64,000 nt of DNA, taken from positions 177,317,501-177,381,500 of the forward strand of contig NC_135787.1 of the NCBI RefSeq assembly GCF_051106095.1. Direction: 5' to 3'. This document shows, piece after piece, positions 34,121 to 47,701 of this stretch. The notes under the pieces are model-generated. The model did no database searches, was not told the origin of the DNA, and saw only the letters and a program-made list of their open reading frames with translations. The first letter of the stretch is position 1. Every line of letters begins with the position of its first letter. The translations under genes and the position numbers were made by a program. This DNA is from Pogona vitticeps (lineage: Eukaryota > Chordata > Lepidosauria > Squamata > Agamidae).

Positions 34121-35999
34121 AACATAGGTTTGATTCAGCTTCAGTTTGCTGTGGAATGAAAAACATTTTAGCCACAGATGAGGAAAGCACAACGGCATAT
34201 TCCATAAAAATAGGACAGAAAAGGAGTTTGAATATACAAATACATCTATTGATGTATCCTGCATTAATGTGTTCTCAAGTACTTCCTAACTGTTGTCCAT
34301 ACTGTTGCTTAGGTTTATACAAAATACAGTAACTGGAAGCAACATAGTTGAACCCTGTCTCCCTCCTTCAACAGATGTTGGTCTTGGTCCTGTTTCATAT
34401 TCAAAGGATGTTGCTTCTGAAACTGTAAACAGTTTTAGACTTTTTACAGTTTCAAAAGCAACATTCTTTGCCTAGGAAGGAAACAGCTGCTCAAGAAAAA
34501 CAAGTGCAAAGTTGCGTTCCTCTGCAAGGTGACCAAGGAATGCCCTCAACAAGCTCCAGCTCATATTCTAGTTGCAACCTTATCTGGGAGTTTGAGACTC
34601 TACCTTTGAGACAACATAATTTGTGAGTACCCAGAACTGTTGCTCCAGAGTGATTAAAGAAGAAGAAATATTTGGGATGGAGTAAAGAGGCTCAATAAAG
34701 ATAAGAAATTGGGCTTTTAAACAAGAAAATTGCTGGACTTTGTTTTGGGGGTATATATATATATTTACAGTTTTTCATAGTAAAAACCTGGGGGACTATA
34801 CTTCCAAATAACACATAGGGAGCAACATCCCCAGTTTTGTATCCATTGATATATTGACTGTGATTGGCTTGAGAGCAAAACAGACTTTGGTGCCAGAATC
34901 TGGATTTAGGCTGTCTCAGAGAGAACAGTCCCCTGAAAGTAACGGGACATAATTTAAGGGGACTTCAAGGTTGATTTGGACATGCAGATCCTGCAGTTTC
35001 TTGTGGATGAGAGGCAGTGTGTTGAATCATGTTGCAAAAAAGAGAGAGAATATTTTGGATCAGTCAGGGTTGAGGAAACTTGGAGAAGCAAGGCTTCTAG
35101 TCATGATTCTGCATAATTCCAGGGTAGCCGAAAGCTTAGTACTGTATTGGGATACCCAGGGAAATACACTTCAGTTAGTTATTCAAGCAGTTCTGTTTTT
35201 ATTAATGAAATTGAAATTAGCATCAATACCAGTCTAATTCAGAATCATGTTGTTTAGGGCAGGGAAGTCCAATCTTTTGGGACCCAAGAGCACCTGCTGG
35301 CAATGGGCTGTGGGTTGGAGGCTGTAGTGGCAAACATGACCTCAGGTGGCACCACACCACCCACCAAACAGGTATTGTGCAGACTTTTGGGGACACGATT
35401 TAGCTGGGGAGGATGTCTCTTCTCCAGCACAATTGTAACAGCAAGATGGATGGACAAGATGTGAGGTGGTGGGAGTGGTAGCACCAGCATTTATAGCAGG
35501 TTGGGTTAGAAGCTTCTCTGGCTGCATGGGTTTTTGTTTTTTTAAATAAACCAGGCACTGTAAACAAACCCTAAAAATGAATCTGCATACCTGCTGTACT
35601 TTTTTTTGATCCAATGCTCTCTCTACATTCTGTATATAGCAGATTAACCGCAGGGCTCCTCCATTACATCTCTCTGTGTAAAGACATTTTTAAATTTTAA
35701 TTTCTTATAAGTGCAGACATTCATGTTATGGGCATGGCAGATTTCTCCTTTAGTATGTCCTAGATTTCTCCGGTGTTCATATTTTTGGACGTTCTTTTCT
35801 AATCCCCAACGGTTTACTCCGAATTTGCTCCCAAGAAAGGATTATTAGGGCTTTAGATTCACTTCGCTCCTTTTTTTCTTCTTCTTCTTCCTCCGTGGGT
35901 CTGGTTTCTATAATCTCCGGAAGCCTTTCTCTCTCTCCCCCAAACCCTTCAGATTCTGTCTTGCTTTCAGCCTCCCGAAAAGGAATGAACTGCTGCCGT
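34121..35999. other. Intergenic DNA upstream of the DENND5B CpG island
   Basis: No gene recognised. A weak hAT-like end (GCAGGGAAGTCCAATCTTTTGG) occurs near 35260, a short (TA)n near 34752-34764 and a CTTCTT pyrimidine tract at about 35866-35897. A minus-strand frame at 35777-36034 is mostly the reverse of this tract (a Glu/Lys run) and is not accepted as a gene. Confidence 0.55.
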
Positions 36000-36077
36000 T
36001 TATGGGATGGGCGTTTGTTAAAGGACACCCCCATCCTCTCCTCCTGTCGCTCGCGCCCCTTCTAGCGAGTCATTTAA

Positions 36078-36491
36078 ATGTCCCGCCGGGGAGGCGGGGC
36101 GGAAGCTGCTCGGCGTCCCCCAGTCCCCTCCCGCGGCGCTGGTTGGCGGCTGCTCAGCAGGGGGAGGCGGCGGCGGCTGGTGCCTGGCGGGGCGAGAACG
36201 CCGGCTGCAGCCTCAGCTGACCGAGGGGGGACGCCGCCGCTGCCGCCAGGAAAGACGCCGACGCAGCCTTGGCCGTGCGCACTCGGGAGAGCCAAGCGCC
36301 CCCCCTCGCCCGCCCGCCACCGGGGCCGGGCGGACTTGCGCCATGGAGGAAGCGGGGCTCCGGTGGCCTTAACGGCGCTGCCCCCCTTGAAACTGCCGGA
36401 GAGACGGGGCTCGTTGGGCGGGAAGGGGGGTGCTGCTGGGTGGAAGGAGCCGAGAGGAAGAGGAACGGCGCCGGGCTTGCGGGCGGGATGA
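36078..36491 (+). other. Possible upstream ORF overlapping the DENND5B start
   Basis: An ATG at 36078 opens a 137-codon frame of GC-rich, Arg/Gly/Pro/Ala-dominated sequence whose TGA (36489-36491) overlaps the DENND5B ATG as ATGA. If transcription begins upstream of 36078, this frame could reduce or couple translation of the main frame. If the start site lies near 36100 it is not in the mRNA. The protein has no recognised domain and its composition follows the CpG island. Confidence 0.3.
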
Positions 36492-36614
36492 GCGGCGGCG
36501 GCAGCGCGGCGCCCCCGGGCCCCGGCTCGAGCTCAGCCCCTTGCCGCTTCGCCCACTACTTCGTGTTGTGCGGCATCGACGCCGAGAGCGGACTGGAGCC
36601 CGACGAGCTGGCGG
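36488..36614 (+). CDS. DENND5B: DENND5B coding exon 1 (partial gene)
   Basis: DENND5B is a DENN-domain protein of the Rab6IP1 family. By analogy with DENND5A it acts as a Rab GTPase exchange factor in membrane traffic; the full protein is about 1,270 residues. This exon gives the first 42 residues plus one base. It starts MSGGGSAAPPGPG and continues CRFAHYFVLCGIDAESGLEP then DELA, matching from memory the vertebrate DENND5B N terminus, where CRFAHYFVLCGID begins the upstream DENN region. DENND5A has FADYFVICGLD instead, so the B paralogue is preferred. The exon ends G|GTAAGC at 36614/36615, a good splice donor in phase 1, completing Gly in the expected ELAG junction. The ATG at 36488 has G at -3. 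The next exon (ENFDQSPLRRTFKSK expected) was not found, so it lies beyond the window. Confidence 0.88.
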
Positions 36615-37388
36615 GTAAGCCGGGCAGGAAGACAAAGAGAGCGAGAGCGAGGCGGCTGCCTCTCCTCCTCCTCCGGGGGGGGTCTCCTTTTATTGTGCTC
36701 GCTGGGGGCCCTCCTGGCGGCCCTCACATGCTTCGTCCCCCCCCCCCGCCGGCGGCTTCTTTGCCTCCTCGTCCCGTTCGCCCCTCAACGTGGACACCCC
36801 CCCCCCCAGGCTGGCTGTGCCTCCGCCTTGACCTCCCCGACCCAGTTGGCGGCGTGGCGCGCTTCGCCATCTCGCGTCCCCCCCGCTTGAGGCGAGCAGC
36901 CCTCCTCCCCCCCCCCGGTCACACGAGCAGCTTTACACGTGTTCCTGCTCAACCCGGCAAGCCTCCCCCCCCTTTTTGGCCCGGCGCTGACAGCCAAACA
37001 CCGAAGGGATGCCGCTGGCCCTCTTGGGAGGGAACGGGCCTCGGTTGTGTGTGTATGTGTGAGAGAGAATTGTTGTCCCGTCAATTTGCGTGGCTTCACC
37101 GACGAAGCTTGGTGACCCCCCCCCCCCCACAGCCTCTTTGGAAAGGACTCCTGTTCTGGCGCGTTTGATGATGGTGTTGGCTTCTGGGCCGGGGTGGGGG
37201 GGGAAGAGAAGGAGGAGGCAAGAGAATTCCCGGTGCCTTCGCCCCTCCGAAAATCCTAATTTAATCCTCTAGAAATCGTCTCCCCCTCCCTTTTTAAATT
37301 TTTTTTGTTTTGTTCTGGAATTCTTTTCCATTTACTCCACAGATCTAACTCTTGTCAGTGGTGAACGCCAAGGAAGGATGGTCACGTC

Positions 37389-37461
<73 letters not shown>
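37389..37461 (+). repeat. (TAA)n microsatellite, about 24 uninterrupted copies
   Basis: A pure 73-bp TAA tract, immediately followed by a short TC run. It lies about 775 bp downstream of the exon 1 donor, just past the CpG island. Its purity suggests it is highly variable in length. Confidence 0.95.
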
Positions 37462-40400
37462 CTCTCTCTCTTTCCCCTCCCCGTCCCCGGGGCCAAAATC
37501 GTGATGCTTCCCAACTGCAGAGGCTGCCTGGGTTATGTCACTGCTAGGAGGGGAACCAGGTTTCAGTGCAGCGCTCTCGATCCCAGCCGGGGTTTTAATC
37601 ACCTCCCGCCCCCTCGGCTTGTGTGTCATCACCGAGGCCTGCGGGGTTTGGTCGTGTGGCGGCTGCCTGGCCCTCTGAATAGGCACGAACTTGAGTCCAA
37701 AGAGCAAAAAAAGCTACCTTTGCACGTCCTGAGGTTCAGCGCAGCCGCGTCTTGGGAAGAGTGTGGGGGGCGGCGGCGGTGCTGGTTGGAAGCCTCTCTG
37801 TCCAGAGGGATTAGAGGGGCCAGCCAACGGATGGAATGAGGCGGATTCCTCTTTCAGCGTCCGTTGGCGGTTGGAGTTTGGCAGTTGGCTGACCAAACTG
37901 TCGCAAAAGCATGCGGGGGGGGGGGGGAAGAGAAATTACATCTAATTAAAATAAATAAACTGTACCTCCGTAGGCAGGGATTGTTTTCCGGTTTGGTTTC
38001 TGAATGACACCTAGCATCACTAGAAGTCACCCTTCTTTATGTAACATAGGCAACATGCAGCACCCCTCTGGTGATAATATTGGACAAACCTACAGCTGGA
38101 GCTTATTGTCATCCGTTAGTCATCTGGTGCTAGTTACCGTACTGAGCATCCGGCTAAAGTGTAGAAACTGCAGCTTTGCATGCAAGTTTATAAAATCCAA
38201 AATAGTCAAGGGAAAATAGATGTACAAAAAAGTTCCTGCTTAATGGGAGGCAGGGAACCATCTTTTAAAGGGAACAGAGTGGTGATAATCTTGGAACCCC
38301 AAAAAATTAGCAACCTGAGTACAATCTTCATTTTGCATTACCTGCCAATTTCACCTTTTTCTTTAATCTATCCAAATGCTCATCAATGGCAGACCAATTT
38401 GATGCATTTTTTCCTCCCCACCCCCACTCACTACAGTACCTTTTCTGCTGCAGTTTGCTTGGAAACATTAATACAGAGTCTGCCCATCAGTGCTAATCCT
38501 AAAAGCGTTTGTACATGCTGCTGAAAACATTGGTTGTATAATTTTTAGTGATTTCAGCAGGATTTACCAACGATAAATTTGTAACGGTTTAAAATGTTGG
38601 CGAGGTGCCAGAGGCTTTAGCTGCATAATGAGCTAACCAGCTGTGCAAGGAAGAGAAAATCTTTCAAAACCATAGATGGATTATAAGAACTGTTACCTTC
38701 TCCCAGAGAAATGGCCTCTGTTGATTATGTGGCTGTTTGCAGCTCTCAAAACAGGTTCAGAAAAGCTCCCCCTCCTATTTTGCAGTTGTAAGGGGAGGGG
38801 AGCAGTTTCCAACTATCAGTTTGATCTAATATATGCAAAACCAAGGTCTTTGGCGCTTTCCCCTCAACTTATAGTGGAATTCACAATGCTAGTTGTGAGT
38901 TAATAACAGATTCATTAATATATGGTTTTTACATGAATATTAGGCTGATTCTGAAAATGGGTCACATTTTTGATAAACTTTTAAAAAATGACAAGTTCAA
39001 CACATGTTAAATACCTGGTCTTATTCTTGATGATAAACATGATAAGAAAAAAAATCTTGAGTCATCTGAGACTTATTTTTGGTTTATCAAGACAATGAAT
39101 TACTGCATTGTACTTTCCCAGAGGCCTGGGAATATGTCTTCCTCTTTTCTTTTTTTCTTTTGTTGAGATTGAGGTCAGTTTCATTTAAATTATTGTTTAA
39201 AAATATTAAAATAAATTGCTCCTTCTTTTAATTACAAGTTTACTTTTAATCACATCTGAATGTTGTGTTTGCTTTCATTGCAAGAAGTCTTAGAGTTTGA
39301 TCATGAACAAAAGAGACCTCCGTGCAGTCTTGTTTTGAGGCAGATGTATACCATCATTGCTGAACAAAACATTAAGGGAATAATTGGTGCCATGATTGTA
39401 AATACACAGTCACAGATCCAATTAGGAGAGTCTCTGCATGGGGGCAGGCTTCCCTGTATATATCACAAAGCTTTGGATTATTATTAGAAGCACAGATTTA
39501 GTATTTTTAGATTTATAACTCCAAAAAGGTGGCCATACTGGTTGATCCTGGAAGCTGGCATCGGGTAAAAAAGAGAACTTTTAAAATCTGGCATGTTATG
39601 TACTATCTCATAGATAAGAATCCACATTTGAATGTAGATGCTGCAGCCTTATTCGCCTATCATGTGAAAATCTTTCCTTAAGTATTGCTAAATTGGATTA
39701 GGACTTGGTAGTTCCAACAGACTTATTATTTTGCAACAGTAACTAACAAAGCTGGTTTTTCACTGTTAAAATAATCCTATAAGGTTGTTATCTTTTTGTA
39801 GTTCTGTCAGATTGGAAAACTTCCTGATTATTATTATTTCATTACAGAGTTGAAGGCTTACCATTTTATTACAACAAAAACTTTCATGGTGCTATGTGTT
39901 TTTGCTGTGACAAATCACCTGTCTGGAAATGGTTATATTTAGTCCTAACTGATCTGTGAATTTTGGAATGTTTCTTTATGGGTCAATATGGCTGCCTTTG
40001 TTTTTTCTTTAAAATGTAATTCCTGTTAAATAAATGATATAGAGTCAATGCAGTATTAGGTGATGCAAAAATCTAAGGTAGTAAGTAACTGGAGGACAGA
40101 AGACTAAGGCCCATCTCTCTGCTTCCCCTTGTTTTAATTTGTGCATTCTCCATTTTAGTTTGTAGTGTGGCTTGCATTTACATACAGGCTTCTTCAGAAA
40201 TAGAATCCTGCTAGTTCCTGTGCTATTTAAGGTGTATCAAGTGTGATTTGCATAGTATGGCCTTTGGGAGTTTTAACTACAGTAATTTCCTATTCCTCTT
40301 TCTGCAAATAGTTGCATTTACCCAGTGGTGTTGATTAGGATGTTTTCCCTACACTTACAGCCTGAATGCACTCACTTCTGCTCTCAGAGCCATGAAGTTA

Positions 40401-42526
40401 AATACAGTATGTGCTGAATGTGAATATGTTCAGCCTTCACTGTGATTGGAAACTAACCTTTTACATGTTAACATGGCTCCAAGTAACTGGCAGTAAAAGC
40501 AATATGTTAAATTTTTTTGCTGCTTTGTTATGCATGTTTGGTGCATCAGATCAGATACTAACCTGAACAGTCAAAACATACCCTTTCTTGTGGGTGACGT
40601 CTAATTGATTAGATCCCAAGATGTTATAAGAACAAGCCTGCTGAAGGAAAGTCAGATGCTGTGGTCAGGGAACATTGGTGGGCTTTGGGTGTATTTTTAC
40701 CTATCCCTAACACTACTACTTACACTGGACGTGGGCATATTGAGAAGGCCTAGGGGCCAGTTTCCCACCCTCAGGAGCCTCTGCGGTCACACAACTGCCC
40801 CCCCCAGCAGAAAATATGAAGAAAGTGAATGTTGCTTGAAATCTATGCCTGTTTTTTTTGGGGGGGGGTGATGGTTGGGGAACCTGCTATTTTATCTCTC
40901 ACATGCACATGCACACAGATACACCACCACCACCATCATCTTTAACTCCTTTTGCACCTTAAACGATTTGAAGAACCTGTTTGATTTACAGAGGACTAGG
41001 GCTCCGGTGGTCCTCAAAGGCTGATGTACCATCTAAAGTGCTACAAGGGTCTGTCATTTTTGCTGCGACAGAGTAACATGGGTACCCACAAGAAATGTGA
41101 GGTGATTAATTGCATAGATTTTTAAGGGATGATCAAGGCAACATTGCTACTTATACTTGGGAGTCTCTCTAGAAAGAAAGACCGAAGAGTTCTCACACAA
41201 GTACTGAGACTTTAAGGACTTTCTGCTAGTCAGAATGGCCACTACCTATATGGATCAACAGCTTGACTCTGTACAGTATATTATTCCGGCACCATTTTGT
41301 ATTTGGATATGTTGAACAGAAACTGGAAAATAGAGAAAGTCTTGATGCCAAATCTCCAACTGTATTTAGCATTATAACTTGGGCTGCAAGCTCTAATTGA
41401 TTTAATTGGTGGATCAATCCACTAAATGATTGCTTTCCAAGGATACTGTGGAACTGTGTGTTTGTTTACCATACAGTTCTTTTAAAAGTTCAGCCTTAAA
41501 TGCTTTTAACATATTGATAGCCTCCACGAGAACCATTTCTAGCTGCTTGGCAAGATACCAATTTTTGAATGAATGAATAATAAAGCATTAGTTGATTAAT
41601 TGCTGGGCCAAATTTAATTGGTGGCATTCAGATTTAAGGACATAGTTCATTTCTTTTCAAGATCTCCTGGCTCTGGTGTATTGCTGTGATAGGGAGTTAA
41701 AAAGAAAATATTGGAAATGGTTAGTGCCTTTTGTAAAGATCTCTGCCTTCCAGAAAGCACATCCTGGTGTTCCAGATATACCTCTTTACACATTATTAAA
41801 AACAGTTGACTGCCTTGGAATGTTCCCATTCTGGTGTTTTCCCCTATACAGTAGTTCCTGTCACCTCTGATGATTCACCATGCTGACTAAGGCTGATGAG
41901 ATCTAGAGGGCATCAGATTTACAGGGATCTAAGGAGACCAAAAAGAACAGGGAAGAAAATATAGGAGAAACAAGGGGAAAATGCTGGTTGTTTAAATTTA
42001 ATGGACATACGTAAGCTTATGTTATTTGTTGTTTTTATCTTGCCTCTCAGTGAAACCAAAGTAAATAAAAACAAAACACAGTCAAATACATAAAAACAGG
42101 AGACGATTTCTTTACAGTAGGTTGTGACAACTTAGGTGTTGTATGTAACTTTAAAAATCTATTTAGTTGATGAAAAGGAAAGAGAAATTCAACTCTTGTA
42201 ATAGACCTTCCCAAACCTCTGGCTGCTGTATTCTGTCGTGCTTGGAATGAGCTCAAGAGTTGAGGCTTAAGGAAGGTATACAGCCTGCTGACAGCCAAAG
42301 TGAGTCAGTGCTCCAGCATCATCTGGCACTGTGTGAACTCTGTCCTCTGTGCAGGTAGGGGTAAGCAGATGACGTTGTGTTAACTTGGCTGTTTGTTTAT
42401 AATTAAATGTAAATTAGCATTTGAGTTTTAGAGACTAATATAATAGGTCTTGTTGGACTGAGATGTCCAAGGTTGGAGCGCTGGTTAGTTGAAACCAGTA
42501 GTCCATTTTATTTTATTTGACTTGTT

Positions 42527-42560
42527 TATTTATTTGATTTATATCCCATCTTACTGCAAA
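42527..42560 (-). repeat. Truncated retroposon 3' tail, (TTTA)n
   Basis: TTGTTTATTTATTTGATTTATATCCCATC is the reverse of the common squamate GGATATAAAT(AAAT)n tail. Similar minus-strand tails occur at 43060-43090 and 45539-45585 (ATTTATACCCTGCCCATC). Confidence 0.6.
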
Positions 42561-45429
42561 AATTAGTATTGAGGGTGACTCATAAGATTTAAACACAGGC
42601 ATACACGCATGGAAACACAGTAAATCATCAAAGCACAATTTAAAAGGTTGCAGTGTTAAACTGTAGTTGAACAAAACAGAAATGCATATCAATCACAAAG
42701 TTGCAGCGCCCACATTAAAAACCTTTATTAATTAGCCACCGAATTGCTAAAAGCTCACTTGAATAAAAAGTCTTTGCTGCAACTAAGGTTTTGCACTCAG
42801 TTCCTACATAGATATTAGGTTTTGATGTAATGTTCCTGTAAGTGTATCAGACCTCCCTTAAACTGTTTTTTTAAAAATAATTTATCAAATAATCTGTAAT
42901 CCTTGGATTGAGTGACCTGCAGTGCCCATAAACCCTACCCAATGAAGCTGATGATCATATTGTTATCCAAATCCTCAAGAGGGCACTACATGGTCTGCTC
43001 CTGTTTTAGTTTAGCATTAGAAAATGGTCAATAAATCACACTATTTGGCCATCTAGCTGTCTGTTTATTTATTGCATTTATGTCCCATCATAGGAGAGTC
43101 ATGACCAGAATGGGGTTATATTCGTATCCTTCAAAATCTTTCCAAAGTGAAATGTCCCCTGCTCCATTCAGCCTGCTGTGTGTTCTGCCTTTTATCCAGT
43201 TGTCTCAAGCCATTGTACATGGCTCTCCTTTTTCTCACTTTATTCCTGTGATCAAACTGGTGGGAAGTCACCCAGGGAGTTCCATGATTTGGCTAAGAAA
43301 TTTGAACCTGACCTCCCGAGTCCTGATCTAACACTGCACCATCCTGGAAGTTTCAAGTGCAGGGGCTGAATATTATACCAGATCCTTCCTGGGTGCAAAA
43401 TGTCCATGACCACATTCCAGTTTCCATCTCTTAGCATCCTTTGGTATCTACATTAAAACCTGAATAAGGAGTTTCTCTCAAGAGTTCAGCGCCAGCTTTC
43501 AATGGCAAAAGGATAAAAAGGTTTTGTAGAAGTTTTTATGCACCGTGTCAGTACACTTGTGCTCCACATGATCTTCAAAAAGCTGAATCCAGCCAAGGGC
43601 TCATTCACTGATATGCTATCTAGGCATTGCTTAGTGTCAGAACCACACCTTGGAAAATTTATCCTTTTGGATGATACTTCTGAGAATCTCGGGCCAGCAT
43701 AACCCTCTACGACTTTGCTGTCTGTTGGGTTCTAGAAGTTGTAGTCCCAAAGACAAACTTCTCCATGGTCTAGTCAGAACTAATTAGATTCAGCGGTATG
43801 TGTTCCTTCATTCTGCTTCCCCGGCCAGTCTTGAAGTGATGTAGTATGACACCAGTACTTATAGCCCAAAGCATACTTCATGAGATGCATTAGCTAGATT
43901 CTGGGATGCATTATTCTGAAGGATTAGCAAAGGGGGAAGAATGGAAACCTAATGGAAATAAAAATGTCTTATCTTCTCAGTTAACTATAGCTGAAATCCA
44001 GTCATATGTTGCAAGTGGAGTTGGCAAGTGGGGATTAGGTAAATCAACTCCTCTGTAAATTCCCTTGATTCAGAAGACCTAATCTAGCTGTAGTGTGCTA
44101 CTGGATTTCAGCCAATGTCACACGTCTTAATATTTGCTTTATTAATTTGATTACTGCACTGCCTCTCAATCCAGAAGGTTTCTCAATGAAATTTTTATTA
44201 AATAGTAGAAGGTAATAACAACAATGTAGCAGAGCTTGGAATTCACACTTTCAGGTAAAGTGAATACTTGTCACATTTGGAAGTAGTGATTGCCAGCCTT
44301 GGTCAAAAGCCGATAGCCAGTTTACTCCTGTGTAAGGAAAATCACCTAAGTCATGGTGGCAACTTGTTAACCATTAATGAGTTGACGGTGCCTAATCGCA
44401 CCTGCACCTTGTTGATAAGTGTCAACAACTAAAGTGTTTTTGAATCTGTTTTGTTGTTGATCTGGCATTGTTCTGGGGTAATGTGGCCCACTCAGCTATC
44501 CCATCTTCAAATCTTAGTGTCTGTCCATGGGCTCCTTGTAGTAGATATGCATCTTATGAGCAGGTGAGAGAGAACGCTGTTGTTTTGGGGTAAAGGATTG
44601 CGCAAGACAAAGTCTTTTATCACTTTAAAGCTAATGTATAATCTTCTAAACATGATAAGCATGCTGAATGTAAGCATTTATCTGTTCATAATAAATGTGC
44701 TAGAATTCATGGTTGCTTGTACAGCAACCCTAAGAGTGCATCCAAATGGATGTCTCCTGGTACTGTCAGTTAAAAGATACAGTATTGTGAAACTACTGTT
44801 ACTCACCTTAATCAATGTAGGGATGTGCCATTGTGTTTCTTGGACTCCAGCTCCAGACAGAGTTTTGGGAGTTCCAGCCTGCAGAACCAAACCTTATCTA
44901 GACCAGGGGCTGTCCTAGAGACTTTACAGCTGTCCTGGGCCTTCTTCCTGTTGTTGAAAACAAAAAAGGAAGCTGCCTTTGTGTTTCCTAGGAATCGTAG
45001 ACTCTTGGGAAGCACCTTTTGTTGAGGGAGACTGTAATTCCTGAGAAGCACAGTGACAGCTTCCTGTTTTGTACATTAACTCCTGGAAGCCAGACCTTCG
45101 AAAACTAGATAGATGCTGATCTAGCTGAGCAAAATATAGGCATCTCTAGGTATGGCTCTGGGTTGGAATTCCTAGAATTCTACGTGGCGTATTTTTGGAG
45201 AATTCTGGGAGTTGGAGTCCAAAAACATAAATGGCACATTACTAAACCAATGTTTTATGTGTGGAAACCATGGGAATAGGTCAAAGAGATGTTATCTGGA
45301 GCTCAGTAGAATTGTGTGTTTGAGGCTAGGCACTTGCATGATGAAAGCTTAATCTGGAACTGTCCCTTCTAGAGGGTAAAACAAAGACGTCAAGTTTTGG
45401 ACAATAGTAGATCTGAAATGAAATCCAGT

Positions 45430-45500
45430 ATGGTGACTAGGACTCAGGAGACGTAGGTTCAAATCCTGGTTCAGCCATGGATATTTAATGGGGTGGCAAT
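45430..45500 (+). mobile_element. tRNA-derived SINE fragment with intact B box
   Basis: TGGTGACTAGGACTCAGGAG then GGTTCAAATCC (45456-45466, a consensus pol III B box) and TCAGCCATGG match the head of the tRNA SINE found elsewhere in the window. The 3' part is missing. Confidence 0.65.
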
Positions 45501-46407
45501 GTTAAAGCACGTCTTGAACAGCTTGCACATGTTAAAATTATTTTATTTATTTTATTAGATTTATACCCTGCCCATCTAAACTGGGTCACCAAAAGTCTGA
45601 GGTAACATGATGGCGCATCACATCAACAGATCTGGAATATCAAGTGCTGTCCGTGGTATCACAGGGATATTATGATGGCATATGATGTAGTTTTTGTGAA
45701 CTAGTGTAGTATTGGCTAACATCTTTTTGTGTGTGTAACAAGAAAGGTTGTTAATCATTTCTGAGATGTTTATTATTGGGATGAAATTTCTGGCTATTTT
45801 TCTGTTTTTAGGATTTGTTAATAAAAGAAAGTTGCGTGTAAAAACAAAACAAGAACATACTGTAATTATAGTAGTGTTGCCATCAAAGGAATGAGTAATT
45901 TTTCAAAAGTAGTGGTTGAACTCCAGCACAGTGGTCTAAATTCATTTAAAAAAACAACAACAAAAACTTCCAACTAGAATAGATTAGTTCATTATGGAAT
46001 GGGAGTCAACACATAACAGAAATCCCACTGGCAAAAACATCTACTCTAGTCAGGTTGTGTGTTTTTTTTTTAATTCTATGCTCTTACCAAATTGGAGACT
46101 GTTATTTTCAGACACTGAGAGAATCGGTTGCTTATTTAAGCATTAGAAAAGCTGTGAAATTTGCACAGACATTTGTTATGCTTAGAATTTCACACTTGGA
46201 GCAATGCACTCTGTATTATTCTAATGCTGTTATAATGATATACTTTGACACTCCTTCATGTGAGCTATTATTAAGTTAGGAAATTTAGAAATGTTCTTGC
46301 AGCTTCTGAAAATACAACGGTCTGGATGTAGCAGGCAGACCCAACTAGAATAGACCCGCTGAACTTCGGTAAAACTATTGAGTCCCCAATTAGCAGTTGA
46401 GTCCATC

Positions 46408-46575
46408 ATAGAATGATAACATTCTAGAGCTGGAATGGACTCTCCCAGTGCAGGGACCCACAGCTAAAGAATTCCTGATAGGAAGCCGTCCAATTGCCAC
46501 TTAAAAATATCCAGTGAAGGAGATCCACCTCCTTCAAAGGCAGTTTAATTCCACTGTTAAATGATTCTGATTCGG
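46408..46575 (+). mobile_element. CR1/L3-like LINE 3' fragment
   Basis: ATAGAATGATAACATTCTAG, GAGCTGGAATGGACT, CACAGCTAAAGAATTCCTGA and the CTTAAAAATATCCAGTGAAGG region follow, in order, the 3' sequence of a widespread amniote CR1-like family. It is old and heavily substituted. Confidence 0.6.
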
Positions 46576-47701
46576 TGTAATCTATTTGGGACTATTTGGT
46601 GTAGTCTGGTTGAATTTTCTTAGATCAGGCCAAGCCATCATTCTGTTTCTAACCAGTTCCCCCTTTTGTCGCCAGAACATGAAAAACAAAGGTAGCTGGT
46701 CCATGAATAAAACTAGTACCTTTGTTATGGTCAAGCCAGTTGTGACAAAACTTGCAAACTCTAGAAAGTTTCATTTCCTTGTTTTGGGGTACTGCCAAAC
46801 CTGAAGGAGAGTTTTGGAGAACTTAAAAATTAATTTTTGGAGAACTTAAAAATATTGTGGTATTTTGGTTTTTCCTAAGAAATCATCCTAGCTGTGGGTT
46901 TTGTTTGTTCCCATTCTCCAACAATTGGAAGTATACTCAGAAGCATAAAGCTCTTATCTTCTAAAAAACTAGATGGATGTGCCCTTAATGGAATTCACTA
47001 CTTGGGGGGGGGGATTATGCCTTATGTGAATAGTATGCTGTCTGTCCTGAGTGAACTGCCAACTCATTTCATTATGTAACCTCAAGTCCTACGTAGTATA
47101 TTGGAATGTGTATTGTACTTGAATTGTGCATAAGGCCACATCTTCTCCTCTTGGTTGGGGATGATGGCAATTATAGTAATTCAGTTGTGGAAATTCTGTA
47201 CTTTTCAGTACATTTTGAGGACACCAGATTGGGGAAAGCTACAGTAGAATATATGTTATGGTGCTATCCTACAGATGAAGATAATTCATGGAAATGAAAC
47301 CAGAGGGGATTTCTCTGAAGTTTTAAAGTATGCAATAGGGTGACCTGATTCAAGGCCTTGTATTTTCCTTAATGTAACTCTAACCTCAACATATTTCCTG
47401 GGGAAAAAACACCCCTGATTGCTAATAGCAGGATGTAAGCAGTAATTCAACCAATCATTGGTGCTGTTAACAATGGTACTGGTCACAGGAGGGGAATGTT
47501 TTATAGGTCTTCCAATACTTTCCATACCTCTGTTGTACTGAATTGTGGTCATGTGGTTTATATCCTGGGATGAACGTCCCAAAAACTTTTAATGGTACCA
47601 ATTTATTTCCTCCTATTTGAATCATTATGGCCAGCTACACCATGGCACTGGTTTATTTTCTCTCTTGCTTCAAGGGGCAATTTAGCCCCTTTGTATACCA
47701 T

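Larger units (their letters stand above)
36030..37250 (+). promoter_or_regulatory. DENND5B: DENND5B CpG-island promoter region
   Basis: G+C and CpG content rise sharply from about 36030 and fall after about 37250, around the first coding exon. A GC box GAGGCGGGGCGG lies at 36091-36102, directly followed by GAAG, giving an ETS-like GCGGAAGC. TTTAAAT at 36073-36079 is a weak TATA-like word. Together these suggest initiation close downstream of about 36100, but no start site can be proved from sequence. Several poly-C runs of 8-11 bases sit in the first part of the intron. Confidence 0.75.

Noticed and set aside
35777-36034. Minus-strand frame next to the CpG island (possible divergent transcript)
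   Set aside because: Much of its content is the reverse of a CTTCTT tract giving a Glu/Lys run; no donor-flanked conserved peptide is recognised.
36269-37168. Longer DENND5B N terminus in frame upstream of 36488
   Set aside because: The upstream in-frame start is TTG, not ATG, and the ATG at 36488 gives the N terminus expected for DENND5B. The frame past 36614 is intron after a GTAAGC donor.
39260-39487. Possible internal exon (75 codons, preceded by a weak acceptor-like TTTCATTGCAAG)
   Set aside because: The peptide does not match the DENND5B sequence expected after ELAG, and no similarity to a known protein was recognised.
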